Shown here piece by piece: positions 52,809 to 63,357 of a stretch of 64,000 bases of DNA. Position numbers and translations under genes: made by a program. This DNA is from Ascarosepion bandense (Eukaryota > Mollusca > Cephalopoda > Sepiida > Sepiidae): contig JBBBDQ010000754.1 of NCBI GenBank assembly GCA_037127315.1, positions 2,004,001 through 2,068,000 on the forward strand, in the 5' to 3' direction. Numbering within the stretch: the stretch's first letter is position 1; each line of letters begins with the position of its first letter. A model generated the notes under the pieces. The model was not told the DNA's origin, ran no database searches, and saw only the letters and a program-made list of their open reading frames with translations.

Positions 52809-52909
52809 CTAAAATTCCCCCAAATTCTGCGTCTAAGTTAATGTTTCGGACGAGCTCATGTACGGTTCACCTCTAAATGGAAAGTGGCTCTGACTGTTGC
52901 CAATCAGAG

Positions 52910-53108
52910 CAAGGTTTCGTACTGGGCTTAAACGTAATTTTCCAGTGTCTGAAAGCGCTTATCGAGAGTGGGCCAGAAACTGATCATCTCTGGTCGGGTC
53001 GTCGCGGTGAGGCGGGTATGATGTTGAAAGATCCGAAACCTAGTGATCCTCGCGACGACATCACTGACGACACCCTCTAGCGCCCCCATTACGGTGGGTG
53101 TGTTTGAA

Positions 53109-53115
<7 letters not shown>
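52910..53115 (+). repeat. 3' UTR end of the R2-like LINE (direct repeat partner)
   Basis: It matches 49124-49325. It ends TGTGTTTGAAATCAT and passes into a TA microsatellite (53113-53160). Confidence 0.85.
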
Positions 53116-53160
<45 letters not shown>

Positions 53161-53162
<2 letters not shown>

Positions 53163-53619
53163 GCAGTATAATGAAAGTTTTAAAAATAATCCATGATCCT
53201 GGAGCTCAGACTCTCTGGACGTTGGCACGAAAGATTAAAAAGCAATAGTTGTTTCCAGTTAAAGCGAAAACTTAGACTGAAAGAAAAATGAATGGATGTG
53301 AGTCAAATTTTAATTTCCTGGTATCGATATCAAATTTTCTGCACTATTGTAAGAACTGTAACATTGAAACTTCTGAATATCGTTTCTTATGTCTTTGTCT
53401 ATGAGTGTATCAAATTTGATTAAAATCGGACCACTCCTTCTATAAGCCGATTTTTCGATTATCGATTTTCGATATTTATCGGGGTACCTCGACACAGATC
53501 CTAGCTAAGAATACTTGCAGACGCTTATAGTACAACTCTGTAAATTCTCAAGAAAATCGGTTCAGCCGTTTCGGAGTCTGTAGGTAACGGACACACACAC
53601 AAAGTTCCATTTATATTTA

Positions 53620-53622
<3 letters not shown>
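53161..53622 (-). mobile_element. Helitron-B, internally deleted and end-degraded
   Basis: Contains GACTCTCTGGACGTTGGCAC, AATAGTTGTTTCCAGTTAAA and, directly after ATCGATATCAAATT, the TCTGCACTATTGTAAGAACT block, so the middle section is absent. The 3' hairpin is deleted (GCAGTATA goes straight to ATGAAAG). Flanked by TA microsatellites on both sides. Confidence 0.7.

Positions 53623-53623
<1 letters not shown>

Positions 53624-53667
<44 letters not shown>
53624..53667. repeat. (TA)n microsatellite at Helitron end
   Basis: About 20 TA units following AAGTTTA. Confidence 0.95.
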
Positions 53668-53673
<6 letters not shown>

Positions 53674-54455
53674 TATAACACGTTGCTTTTTGTAGAAAGG
53701 AATTTGTGACGTTTTAATATAATTGGTAAGTAACTATTCATTTCAGACTTAAAAGTTAAAGATAAAATTGATGCATCAGTAGAAGATTATATATTCTCTC
53801 TCACGTTGACAAAGCCATTTTAAATCCAATTCCCTTAGGAAGTTTCAACATTGAATATTGTTTCTTTTCTTTTGTAGACTTCGATATTTTATCTATCATT
53901 TTGTAATGTTCTTCTACATTCACCAATCGTAAAGCCATTATCTCATGGCTTTCCTGTTTCACGTCTTTCTAGGACTTCACGGATGAGGATTAGCGAATAA
54001 ACAATTTAGCTTTATTAAGCCTCGAGGGTTGTTTCTGGAATCAGAAACTTTGAATCCTCATGCCTGGCATTTATTTTTGTCAGTAACTTTCGTTTTGAAT
54101 TGTTATCTCTAAATAGAAGAAAGGAACCCAATATTGAACACATTATGTCTTTTTTCTAAAAATAAATAACATACGTGCGGCAGGTTTTAAAGTGAATTTG
54201 AAAAATCTGATAACAGAGTTTGTGTTTACATACATGTTCATAAAAGCACAAATAATTCTAGAAAAGATATATATCTAACCCTAACTATAGCTTAAACAGT
54301 ACGCTCTGCCGCTAGAATATTATTGTTATCTAGCAGCAATTGTAAATTCAGATTTCCCGATAATTAAAAGGTGTTATTATTAAATTCAAAAACATGATGA
54401 TAAACCGTAAAAAAAAAAAACATATTGATAAACCATAAAAAATTGTTGGCATTCA
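53668..54455. other. Unassigned AT-rich DNA
   Basis: Nothing recognised. Confidence 0.4.
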
Positions 54456-54700
54456 CTTTCGTACTCATTGCTTATAACTGTGATTCTCATCAGGAAATGG
54501 ATTTTCTAACGGAGGAGCTTTTCTCGAATAGCAGATTTATGGAATCAACTTCGAAGAGAATACTTCCTTCATCACTACAATCATAACCTGTTCAAGTCTA
54601 GGTTTAACTGTTATCTTTCTCCCCTATGCCCATAAACTAGACTTTTTACTCTGTAACTTTAAGCTTCATCCACCCTGTGTGGGTGGGTTGAACCGACTTC
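54456..54700 (+). pseudogene. LINE-C C-terminal end and 3' end
   Basis: SNSRFMESTSKRILPSSLQS, then TGTTCAAGTCTAGGTTTAAC and TAAACTAGACTTTTTACTCT parallel LINE-C at 11985-12100 and the R-x-x-LWN-LP...F motif of CR1-like elements. Confidence 0.5.
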
Positions 54701-54764
54701 TTCACTAGAAGTTTCATGGAATTACTTTTGTTTCGCTGGCAGTCCCGAGCCGCATGTAGTGTGG

Positions 54765-54830
54765 AGATTTTTCCATAGTAGGTTTCTAATTAGACTGTAG
54801 ACTAGTTGCCAACCATGGCTATCGTTTGTT
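54765..54830 (-). mobile_element. SINE-1 fragment
   Basis: CCATAGTAGGTTTCTAATTA, GACTGTAGACTAGTTGCCAA and CCATGGCTAT match the middle of SINE-1. Confidence 0.6.
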
Positions 54831-55199
54831 TGAGTTTGAGTTTTGTTTAACGGCATATCAACACCTCTGTGGGTTATTTAATGCCAAAAAGATGAGGTTT
54901 TAAGGTATTTTTAATGTTCAGTTAGAGTAAAAGGATTGGTTTAGACAGAATTTGATGAAGACAGATTTATTTTTTTTATTTTAGAAAACTAAACATGTCT
55001 TCTAGTTTTGTATTAAAAAATGTATTACTGGTAATATTTTTTCTTTCAAAAATGTACTGTTGGTAATATTTTTCCTTCAAAAAATGTATATTTTTCTATA
55101 AAATCATATTTTTATACTTTCATAATTTTTTGACCCCCATTTAAGGGATAACTATTTGCTCATAGCTGGGACACTAACAGGTGTTACCACTTCGGGTCA

Positions 55200-55470
55200 A
55201 AGTTGATCTGCGAACAACAGCAATTAAGAGGTGGTTCCATACTCTTCACAACATCCCAATCAGCCACATTGCTGCCGGATGCAGTTTACCGTCATACCCA
55301 GGACCCAACCAAGACTATAGGTCTCAGTCATTGTTGGGAGGATAGTGATGAAATCATACCTTTCTCAAAGGTATTAGCACACAAGTGAAATAATGGATTC
55401 GACTGCAGTTCGAACTCGGCTCTCCGATTCCTCAATCCGAGCTGCTATCTATCGTTCCAACATTCCTTAC
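55200..55470 (-). mobile_element. SINE-1, very diverged copy
   Basis: Minus strand: AGCTCGGATTGAGGAATCGG, AGCCGAGTTCGAACTGCAGT (B-box) and ACCTTTGAGAAAGGTATGAT. Further SINE-1 landmarks are barely readable (CCTATAGTCTTGGTTGGG). Confidence 0.6.
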
Positions 55471-56304
55471 TTTGTAGCACCCGAGTGGCTCTTGAATTTT
55501 GTACAGGGTGAATAATGTAAGAGAATTTTCGGTTTCAGAAGTTGACCTCTGCTAGGTGTAGACTTGTGCAATATCAATGCAGAAATAAAACATTTTGCGT
55601 GCATCGAACTGGATTTTGTGTTCTGAGGCTAATAATCGCTTTGGGTTTTTGAACAGACGAGCCATAATTTCCTTCACGAGAAACATTTCAGTGCCAATGA
55701 AGACTCCCGACTGACTTTCTACATTTATTTGGTTATTACGGAGAAGGCAAATCTTTTTTTAAAAAATTCATCAGTCGAGATCGCGTGATACAATCTGAAA
55801 ATGACGGCATCGAATATTTTCTCATCACGTTATTCAAATGACACTTTGCCTCTCACAAACTCCTCTCCTCTCATTGACATGAAATAATCTACCCGTTTTT
55901 CACTGGTCGTTATTGATATCGAAACACAGCTCATGTTAATAAGCTGTATTTCCATATATACCAATATATCATCCACATTTAAGGAATCATTAAATCCAGC
56001 TCAAGAAAGGTTATAAAATCGATTCTCTAAGGCTATATTATTTTACAGCCGTAATGAAACAAGGTTTATATTTGTAAAACGTTAATGCTTCCGACCACCC
56101 TTATTTTCAAGGGAGTTAAGCTGATTTGGAATAATCAACTGCTTCTTGGATGTTATCTTCCTAGACTTCGAGAGAGAATAAAACAATTCTATGCCTGATC
56201 TAATTTGAAGTTAATATTATCCCCAAAAATAATTGTTAAACTTTAAAGAAATTTTTTAAATTAATAAAATAATTATAATATTTACAATATATTTATATAT
56301 TGTT
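55471..56304. other. Unassigned DNA
   Basis: Nothing recognised. Confidence 0.4.
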
Positions 56305-56672
56305 TTATTTTTTCATAATTTCACCCAAAGTAAGGCAACAAAGGCACTAAGATTCAAATGTTACTGAGTGGCAGAGAAAAAAACATTATTAAGGAATGAT
56401 ACGAATAAAAGAAACTAGTTTAAATAGATAGATTACAACATTTCATTCACATTTTTGAAGATAAAAATTGTCTGAAAAGCCAGAAGCCAGAAGAGAGTTT
56501 CCACAAGCGAACAGTGTCTGAGAGGAATATGTTAAAATAGAAATTACGGTTGCATTTAGCCGTTCCAACTCTAACATGATTTAACCTTGTTGCCAAATTG
56601 GTAGCGTGGTTAAATGCATAAGGTTTAGATACTGAAGAAAAAATAGCTCTGAACAATAAAAATGAAAATATT
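56305..56672 (-). pseudogene. LINE-B, degraded
   Basis: Minus-strand frame 56656-56447: SKPYAFNHATNLATRLNHVR, VGTAKCNRNFYFNIFLSDTV, RLWKLSSGFWLFRQF. These are the TRLATRSHPFTV, RNFYS-FFSRTSRLWNSLP equivalents, with a deletion at the end. The 3' terminus at 56315-56340 (TTTCACCCAAAGTAAGGCAA) is recognisable. Confidence 0.6.
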
Positions 56673-56844
56673 CATAGGAGGTTCACCCTTTTACAGCTGT
56701 AGGAAATTGACTGAAGCTGAGATGTAGGCATAGGACAAATAAAGTTGTGTCTTATCAAAATCTATAAATGTGTAACATTAAAAAACAATATCAGATGTAA
56801 CAACTATTTTCAGTAAATGTAGCTTTGTTTTTTATTATTAGATA

Positions 56845-57025
56845 TTAGCAGTATAGCCCAGCGTTGCTCGGGTGTAATGAAAGCTTTAAGACTAATCCAT
56901 GGTCCTGGAGCTCAGATTCAGCCTAAAGAAAATTTGTGTGAAATTTGGTGAGAATCGGATAAAAAGTGTGGATTTGTATAAAGGACATACAGACAGATAA
57001 ACAGACACACACACAAACATCTTGC

Positions 57026-57075
<50 letters not shown>

Positions 57076-57390
57076 CGATTTTATGCACTATTGTAAGAAC
57101 TGCAACCTTGAAATTTCTGAATATCGTCTTTTATATCTTTGTCTATGAGTGTAACAAACTTGATTAAAATCGGACCACTCCTTTTATAAAACGATTTTTC
57201 TATTTTCGAATTTCGATATTTATTGGGGGTACCTCGATTTGAAACCTAGCTAAGAACACTCGCAGACGCTTATAGTACAACTGTGTAAATTTTCAATGAA
57301 ATCGTTTCAGCTATTTCGGAGTCTATAGGTAACGGGGACACACACACAGACACACAAACACACAAAGTTCCATTTCTAAATAAGTTTAGA
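56845..57390 (-). mobile_element. Helitron-B variant, 546 bp, complete ends
   Basis: The minus strand starts TCTAAACTTATTTAGAAATG after A and ends CCCGAGCAACGCTGGG, ATACTG, CTAA before T, so both Helitron ends and the A/T insertion site are preserved. A shorter inner segment (GAAATTTGGTGAGAATCGGA) replaces part of the usual body. A TA tract at 57032-57071 marks the internal TATATAAAAGGCAAG. Confidence 0.8.
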
Positions 57391-57479
57391 TTAACAAGTG
57401 ATAACACTATTTGTATATATTTCTGAGATGAAGTAGTATTTACACTATTTACATTATTCTGACTATTGTCCATATCTTG

Positions 57480-57770
57480 CCATTTGCACGACGTTTCGGC
57501 TGTTGTAGGCTCCGGCCTTCTTCAGGTGCTAGGAGTTTAGAACCGACCCCTTTATTATAGTATATCATTCTCATTCCTTGCGTGAAGCCTCTTTTGATAG
57601 TCTCCCTCTAACCGAACTTGTTCATCACTGCTGTAACCTGGTACTGAACTCGAAACTTTTTGGGTCAAATCAATGGGACTCACAAACGTTTATATCCATT
57701 GAGCCATGTTCGAAATGCCTAGCACCGGAAGAAGCCGGAGCGTACAACGTCCGAAACGTCGTACAAATGG
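57480..57770. repeat. 54-bp inverted repeat with hammerhead-like motif (Penelope-end-like)
   Basis: 57480-57533 (CATTTGCACGACGTTTCGGC, TGTTGTAGGCTCCGGCCTTC, TTCAGGTGCTAGG) is inverted at 57718-57770 with about 80% identity. On the minus strand the left arm has CTGAAGA (57519-57525 inverse), a GGC/GCC stem and CGAAACGTC, close to the C-U-G-A-N-G-A ... G-A-A-A-N-N-U-H core order of hammerhead ribozymes found at ends of Penelope-like elements. The 184-bp interior has no recognised content. Confidence 0.5.
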
Positions 57771-58100
57771 CAACAAATATGAGTACAATTTTCTGAGTAG
57801 TGTAAATAGAAGTAAGTAATAAGAAAATGCAATATTTTATATCTCCAATATAATCACCAATGTTATTTATCTATCTCTATATTGTTATATTTATTATTGA
57901 TTTCACCCAAAGCAGTTCACCGTTAAGAATCTTTGAAATATATCGCTGCTATGATCTCGAAGACGAAACCTAAAATGTCTCTCATGGGAAGACTGTTTCT
58001 TATTTGACATGCCTATCAGAGTGATGCTGCTATCATCTGAGATTAGCCAATGTCATATACAGTGTGTAAGGATACAAAAGGTGCTTTAGTCGAGGTAAAG
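57771..58100. other. Unassigned DNA
   Basis: Nothing recognised. Confidence 0.4.
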
Positions 58101-58355
58101 TCACTTGGTCACATGACAGCCATTAGTGACGTCACTCTTGACAGTGACCCAATCGCTAGTCACAGTTTTTTCAGCTAATAGCAACCGAGGAAGAAGATTG
58201 TTCACTTCTGCCCAGGCCTTTGGACTAGGTAGAATCTGCCTCCCGCCATGCTCCGCTGGAACATAAAATTCTTGCTCTCCCGTTGAGACATAAATTAAGC
58301 CTTCCGTAACACTTTGTGATGCAGATGAATTCGGAGCCTCCACATCTGGAGTCAT
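58101..58355 (-). other. Unrecognised 84-codon open frame
   Basis: It starts MTPDVEAPNSSASQSVTEGL and ends in TVKSDVTNGCHVTK. It is hydrophilic with mixed composition and no repeats. The base composition is more balanced than in the flanks, which makes it stand out. No motif is known to me; it could be an exon, a TE remnant or chance. At its 3' end, and on either strand, are CRE-like TGACGTCA (58127-58134), GTCACATGAC (58108-58117) and CCAAT (58149-58153). Confidence 0.25.
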
Positions 58356-59754
58356 AAAAATCGCCGAACAGAAGTATCTTCAAGTTATATGTAAGACCGT
58401 TCCTTTTTGTTCCTCCTGATACTCTGCTTTGCGTTAGATATAATAGATATGTATTTCTCTACGTGTGGACATTTGTTTGTATTGTTTATGTCATCATCTA
58501 AAAAAAACAAGCGTTCAGTCATTCATTTCATTCCTTCATCCAATCTTACCGTTACTTGGTGACACGTCTTAATATTATCTACTGACCGACTTGGGAATAA
58601 AAATTAAAACGTTCCTTCAAGTTCATAGATACTTGTTAAAATTCTAACCAACTCTTGAGAGCCAAGAAAATAATGCCCGGGATTACTATAAATTTGAATG
58701 ATCACTTACATTTGAAAGAAATATTATCATTACTAGCGTAAAACATTGATGTAGCCGTGTATGTAAACATAATCGACGTACTTATATGCACCTTCTAATA
58801 TCAGTGATTTTCTAATATATACTTCTGAACTGATCTCTGAAAGTTAAAATTTACTCAAAGTTTTAAAACAAAATTTTATCCGATACTCGTCAGATTTTGT
58901 AATTTTACCTGATTACAAGAAAGAAAAAACCCTTTTTTTATTTAACTATTAAGTAAAATAAGCTGTGCATCCATTTATATATGGTATTGTTTTATATTCG
59001 TAATTTCTTTGGAATCCAAAATACACTATATAGCATATACATCCTTGTGTAAATGAATTGAAACAAAACGAATTATGTATTCTTATAATCATTCAGAGTT
59101 TTCCTGGTCACGTATACGTCGTCTCTTAGAGTTGTTGTTGTTCTCTTCCGATCACATTTTTCTTTGTTTTGGACTGATGGATCCAGTTTGTTTCTTCACC
59201 TTGATGACACCACTGATAGCTATAAAAATGACACAAACGACATCCTCGATCTCTCTATAAAGCTTGACAATATGTTTTTGCAGTGTTACGATTTTTGTAC
59301 GTTTCCTTGGAGTAACGTCCATCGCAAACATTGGCCTTACGTAATCGACAGTTGAAAGAATAGTGTCTGGGCGTGATAAAAATATGATGCAAATAAGGGT
59401 GACACAATATTTTTCAAAGTCAAACAAATTTGATCATACTCCTCAAACAAATGTCATAATCTGATGAAAAATGAATCGAAATCGATTATACCCTGTCACT
59501 CTAGTGGGTCAAAAACTGACGTACATTTAAAGAAAGGAAATTACGCAGCTGTTTCAATTAATTTGCCCAAGGCTGTATAATTTTGCCTATTCTCTAACAG
59601 ACGGTTCATAGAAGATACTCATCTGACTAAGAGAAAAGAGACTCAGCAATGTGTTCTTCCAATATTATTTTTTGTTTAGTACACACTGGCAAAACGGAAT
59701 ATCTTTTCGCCTCAAAAATTGAATTATGTTTTTCAATCTATTCCGTCAAATGTT
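58356..59754. other. Unassigned DNA
   Basis: Overlapping short frames on both strands at 59075-59430 show no recognised motif. Otherwise AT-rich with nothing identified. Confidence 0.4.
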
Positions 59755-60410
59755 CTTTGTGGTGCAGTAGATATCGGCTCGGTATGAGAACTCAAACTGC
59801 CGAGTTCAAATTCTAGTTGAATACATTCAATTAATTTACGCGCAAATAACCTTGCAAAAGGCATTCTTCTTTTATGTGCCCTGTCCTTTCAGGTCTTAGG
59901 TGATCAAGCCCTTCCACGTCTCCCTAAACCTGGTGGCTGTTAGCACTCTTTCTCCTGTAACACCACGCAATCCTTGTTCTGGCATCCACCTGCTCAGGCC
60001 CTTCAAATATGTTATCCCCTGGATTCCTCTATCTCTTTTCCCTCTATCTGGCCTGTTAGTAGTATCAGTTTCTCCAAGCCCTCCTTCCTCATTGCATATC
60101 CCAAAACCTTTAGTTGTCTCTTCCTGATGCTCAATATTAATTTCCTGTACGCCTCCATTCTTTTCAAAACATCATCCTTGCTCACATGCTCGATCCATGA
60201 TATTCGCAGTGAAAGGTATTAATCCGTCGATTCTTTTCTAGTTAAATACCAGGACAAGGACAGATTGGGTTCTGGAGCCTTGCTTAGCAACAAGTTTACT
60301 GTAGAATGTAATGGCAACATACTGTCGAAAAATCTGTCGGTCATCTTTCTTTCGAGACATGATCGCCCAAGCGTGTATCACGTATGACACTTAACTAATT
60401 GACTGATATT
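59755..60410 (+). mobile_element. SINE-1 split by a LINE-A insertion
   Basis: The head 59765-59865 (TGTGGTGCAGTAGATATCGG, CCGAGTTCAAATTCTAGTTG) and the body 60212-60410 (AAAGGTATTAATCCGTCGAT, AGATTGGGTTCTGGAGCCTT, GACATGATCGCCCAAGCGTG, CACTTAACTAATTGACTG) are the two halves of one SINE-1. AAAGGCATT (59857-59865) and AAAGGTATT (60212-60220) are the duplicated target. Confidence 0.85.
59866..60211 (-). pseudogene. LINE-A 3' end, 5'-truncated, inserted in SINE-1
   Basis: 346 bp. On the minus strand from ISWIEHVSKDDV-like, through MEAYRKLILSIRKRQLKVLG, LTGQIEGKRDR-like, AEQGLRGVTGERVL-AT and the GTxK-stop, to the short AAAAGAAG tail at 59866. A textbook 5'-truncated LINE insertion. Confidence 0.85.
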
Positions 60411-60730
60411 TTCCTGATGAAATTAAATACTTTTAATTACTAAAACCCTAAATTAGTAAAGAGCGCTGTTCGAAAGTAAATATGCGGTTTAAACTGGTAT
60501 TCCTTCGCCTCCGAAAATCTACTTTATTTTTAAATGCTATTGGTAATTGAAAGTTCAAAATTTGTTTGAAGAGTAAATTTATGTTGATGAATTTTACTCT
60601 GATACACTGTCAATATGCAACAGTGAATATTAGATTTATAGATCAAGAGTTATTAAACGAAAGGGAGAAGAAAGGAGTATGCGTCCGTTGTAAGAAGCCA
60701 GAAATTATGGTTGTCGGCAAATGGAGCAGT
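60411..60730. other. Unassigned DNA
   Basis: A 72-codon frame from 60566 runs into the LINE-A piece; its first half is unrecognised. Confidence 0.35.
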
Positions 60731-60860
60731 CCTGTATGGGAATTAAAAACTGGAGACAACAAAATTAAGCAAGTACCAAATTAAAATAATTACGAAATAT
60801 TTTAAACGAGCACTAAGAATGTGATAAAAGAATCACAAGTGACATTGGTAAAATGAATGA
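60731..60860 (+). mobile_element. LINE-A fragment with Helitron-B inserted at its end
   Basis: WELKTGDNKIKQVPN, then in other frames YLRNILNEH-ECDKRITSDI and GKMN. These equal KIQVGDNRIKQVQEFKYLGS...KCDTEIRRRIGMAK of LINE-A. It stops at the Helitron start. Confidence 0.6.
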
Positions 60861-61593
60861 TCTAAACTTATTTATAAATGGAACTTCGTCTCTGTGTGTA
60901 CGTATGTGTATGTGTGTCCGTGTCTCTGGGTGTGTATCCGTTACCTATAGACTCCGAAACGGCCGAACCGACTTTCTTGAAAATTTACACAGTTGTACTA
61001 TAAGACTCTGCGATAGTTCTTAGCTAGGTCGAGATTCCCACGATAAATAATGAAAATCGACAATCGAAAAAATCAGGTTATCGAAGGAGTGGTCCGATTT
61101 TAATCAAATTTGATACATTTATAGACAGACATAAGAAACGATATTCAGAAATTTCAAGGTAGCAGTTCTTACCATCGTGCAGAAAATCGATAATATAAAT
61201 ATATAAAAGGCAAGATTTTAGTGTGTGTGTTTGTTTATCTGCCTGTACGTCTGTATTTTTTTAGCTCTTTTATTTTAGTTTTTGTTTCAGATTTGGCTCT
61301 AAGTAGGTATAATTGTAGTTCTTAATCTCAGCTATGATACTATTTACTCAGAGGACTTATTTAGCCTTCAAAATTCAGTTTACGACGAAAAAACTTATTT
61401 GATATCGATACCAGGAAATCTAAATTTGACTTACGTCGATTCATTTTTCTTTCGGTCTACGGTTATGCTTTAACTGAAAACAACTATTGCTTTTTAGTCT
61501 TTCGTGCCAACGTCCAAAGCGTCTGAACTCCAGGACCTTGGATTAATTTTAAAGCTTTCATTATACCCGAGCAACGCCGGGCTATACTGCTAG
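60861..61593 (+). mobile_element. Helitron-B, full-length reference copy, 733 bp
   Basis: It starts TCTAAACTTATTTATAAATG preceded by A (60860). It ends CCCGAGCAACGCCGGG, CTATACTG, CTAG (61590-61593) followed by T (61594). The body holds ACTCCGAAACGGCCGAACCG, AAATTTGATACATTTATAGA, an internal TATAAATATATAAAAGGCAA that resembles a second Helitron 5' start, and GACGTTGGCACGAAAGA (inverse). No Rep or helicase. It is the only plus-strand copy; five are on the minus strand. The internal start suggests that the family arose by one Helitron gaining a new 5' end. Confidence 0.85.
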
Positions 61594-61654
61594 TCACACA
61601 TGTGTTAAATATGGTACAATCTAATTTAGTTACCTCGACAAAATTAAAAATTAA

Positions 61655-61722
61655 AATAAATCATGTCACTTTCGAGACATGATCGCCCAAAACGTTTATC
61701 GCGTATGGTACTTGACAATAGT
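61655..61722 (+). mobile_element. SINE-1 3' end fragment
   Basis: CATGTCACTTTCGAGACATG, ATCGCCCAAAACGTTTATCG and TATGGTACTTGAC equal the last 65 bp of SINE-1. Confidence 0.7.
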
Positions 61723-62489
61723 TTAACCTGGGCAGAATGCGTGAAATTGTTTTATTCTTGTTTTGTTTAATCACTATAAATACGAATGTATTTGATTCTC
61801 TCTTTGCATCATATTCAGATAATTTGGCCTTGGACCAGACTTACTTTTGCTCAACAACGATAGTTATATGATAATAATTTATTTCATAAAATATAACATG
61901 ATATGCATCTAATGGTGGCGACAAAGAAAAAAACGTTAAATTTAATAAATTCAAACTTATGATGAAGCAACCAAGCAAAATAATTTATAAAATTATCTTA
62001 AATAAAAATGCAATCAATGTCAAGATACATTTTATTTTATTATTTTTTATTCGTTTATAGACAGAATGAGATTATTCAAGGATTTAAAACGAGAAGAAAA
62101 TAGATCGCCACTTCTGCAAAGAGACTAGCTTAAAAAGAAATTATGAAAATGTTAAGTTAATTCTAAATTCTAAAGACCTGGAAAGTGTCTCCTTCTTCAC
62201 TGACTGCAGGCTAACGTTTTTCGTGTCTATGGAGAGTTGGTAAAACCGCATTTATATAATACCATGTTTCAAGATTCAATAGGCAACAATAGTTTAGTAC
62301 ACAAAGACACGCACACACGCAAAGAAAAACATTAATTTATAATAAGGTTCTTGTTTCAATTCAATAGTATTTCCGTGGATTTCACTCTATGTAAATCTAA
62401 AAAGTCGTTCAATCCCAGTGCCAGGCAGTTTGAAATTAGTCACAGTAGAAGCAGAGCTCTTAATAATTGAGATATACTAAAAGATAACT
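61723..62489. other. Unassigned AT-rich DNA
   Basis: Nothing recognised. Confidence 0.4.
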
Positions 62490-62545
62490 ATATATAGACT
62501 CTGAAACGGCTGAACCGATTTTCTTGAAAATTTACACAGTTCCCC
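62490..62545 (+). mobile_element. Helitron-B fragment
   Basis: TATAGACTCTGAAACGGCTG then AACCGATTTTCTTGAAAATT and TACACAGTT equal 60950-61000. It is truncated on both sides and joined to LINE-A. Confidence 0.7.
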
Positions 62546-62873
62546 GGTATTTAAACTTGTACACTTGTTTGATTTTAGTATCGTCGACTTGCAGTTGACA
62601 TTTAGGGCTTCTCTTTTTGCTGCTGGCCATGCATTCAGTTTTATTGAAGTTTATGTTTCATTCTTTCTTCTTGCTTTCCTTTGCTACCGTCTTTAGAACG
62701 TCCTATATTTTACTTTCTGTGTTTGCTATGAGAACTGTGTCGTCTGCGTATGTTATATTATTGAAATTGTTGCCGCCAATGACGAATCCTAGCAGGGCTT
62801 CTAGCACTCTCATGATTGTTTCGTTGTACAGGTTGAATAGGTCCGGTAAGTAGAGGCATCCTTGTCTTACGCT
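62546..62873 (-). pseudogene. LINE-A RT fragment (subfamily 2)
   Basis: Minus strand: NLYNETIMRVLEALLGFVIG, GNNFNNITYADDTVLIANTE (YADDT box intact), NETECMASSKKRSPKCQLQV and DDTKIKQVYKF. About 88% identical by eye to the 63596-64000 copy and clearly different from the 17-kb type. Confidence 0.8.
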
Positions 62874-63303
62874 TCATAGTATCTGCGTATCTTATTCTAG
62901 CCTCATATCCCGGCGTTGTCCGTGCAACTAAAGATATTTTAGTCGTAGGAGAAGATGCCAATGAGAGGAGTGGATGGAAATCATTTATTGAAAGTTGAAA
63001 AGGAGAGCTGAGGCTGTTAGTAACTTTTTAAAAATATGTTTTTGTTTCAAAATTACGGGGAAAAATATTCACATTTTTTTGTTGGCGAAATTAATTTTTT
63101 AAACGTTGGAATAAAAAATAAATATAAAGGCGGGTTCGTTTTTTAATAAAAAATATTTTAGTCGCATTTGACTAAATTTGAACCCAAAAAGTATGTGTCG
63201 ACCTGACTTTCATGTAGATATGTGTACCTAGAAAATTTGAATGGCGTTTGCTTAAAAAATCTAGGCGTGCATAGGGAACACTCACACACAGACGCACAGA
63301 TTG

Positions 63304-63357
<54 letters not shown>

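Larger units (their letters stand above)
49326..52909 (+). pseudogene. R2-superclade LINE with restriction-like endonuclease (HERO/R2-like), near full-length but broken
   Basis: Domains on the plus strand in order: (1) N-terminal zinc finger, 49586-49660, DRKCKDIRDLKIHQTKMKC; (2) reverse transcriptase from about 50400 (FSSTPGPDGVPYLVYKRCAK), through a stop at about 50556, KENARKTNQFRYISLLNIEG and the 207-codon frame 50747-51370 with LWLNFKNAYGSIPHRLVEEA, the YMDD box (TYMDDMTITS) at about 51140 and the SLGKQFD end; (3) zinc knuckle CYLCGCKGTLKHILSSCKSA with GRYRWRHDEILKE (52140-52260); (4) restriction-like endonuclease RPDIVFFPHN, stop, VLWELTVPWEENAEEAHERK, KGWRASCTPIEVGTRGYAVR (52465-52808). 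Frame changes at about 51370, 51900 and 52400 disable it. This single-ORF architecture without an AP endonuclease defines the R2-type early-branching LINEs. Confidence 0.85.

Noticed and set aside
49124..53115. The 200-bp flanking repeats as LTRs of an LTR retrotransposon
   Set aside because: The interior encodes an R2-type LINE with restriction-like endonuclease, no integrase or protease; no TG...CA ends.
59075..59427. Frames on both strands of 61-91 codons
   Set aside because: They overlap each other and show no recognisable domain; codon use is not persuasive.
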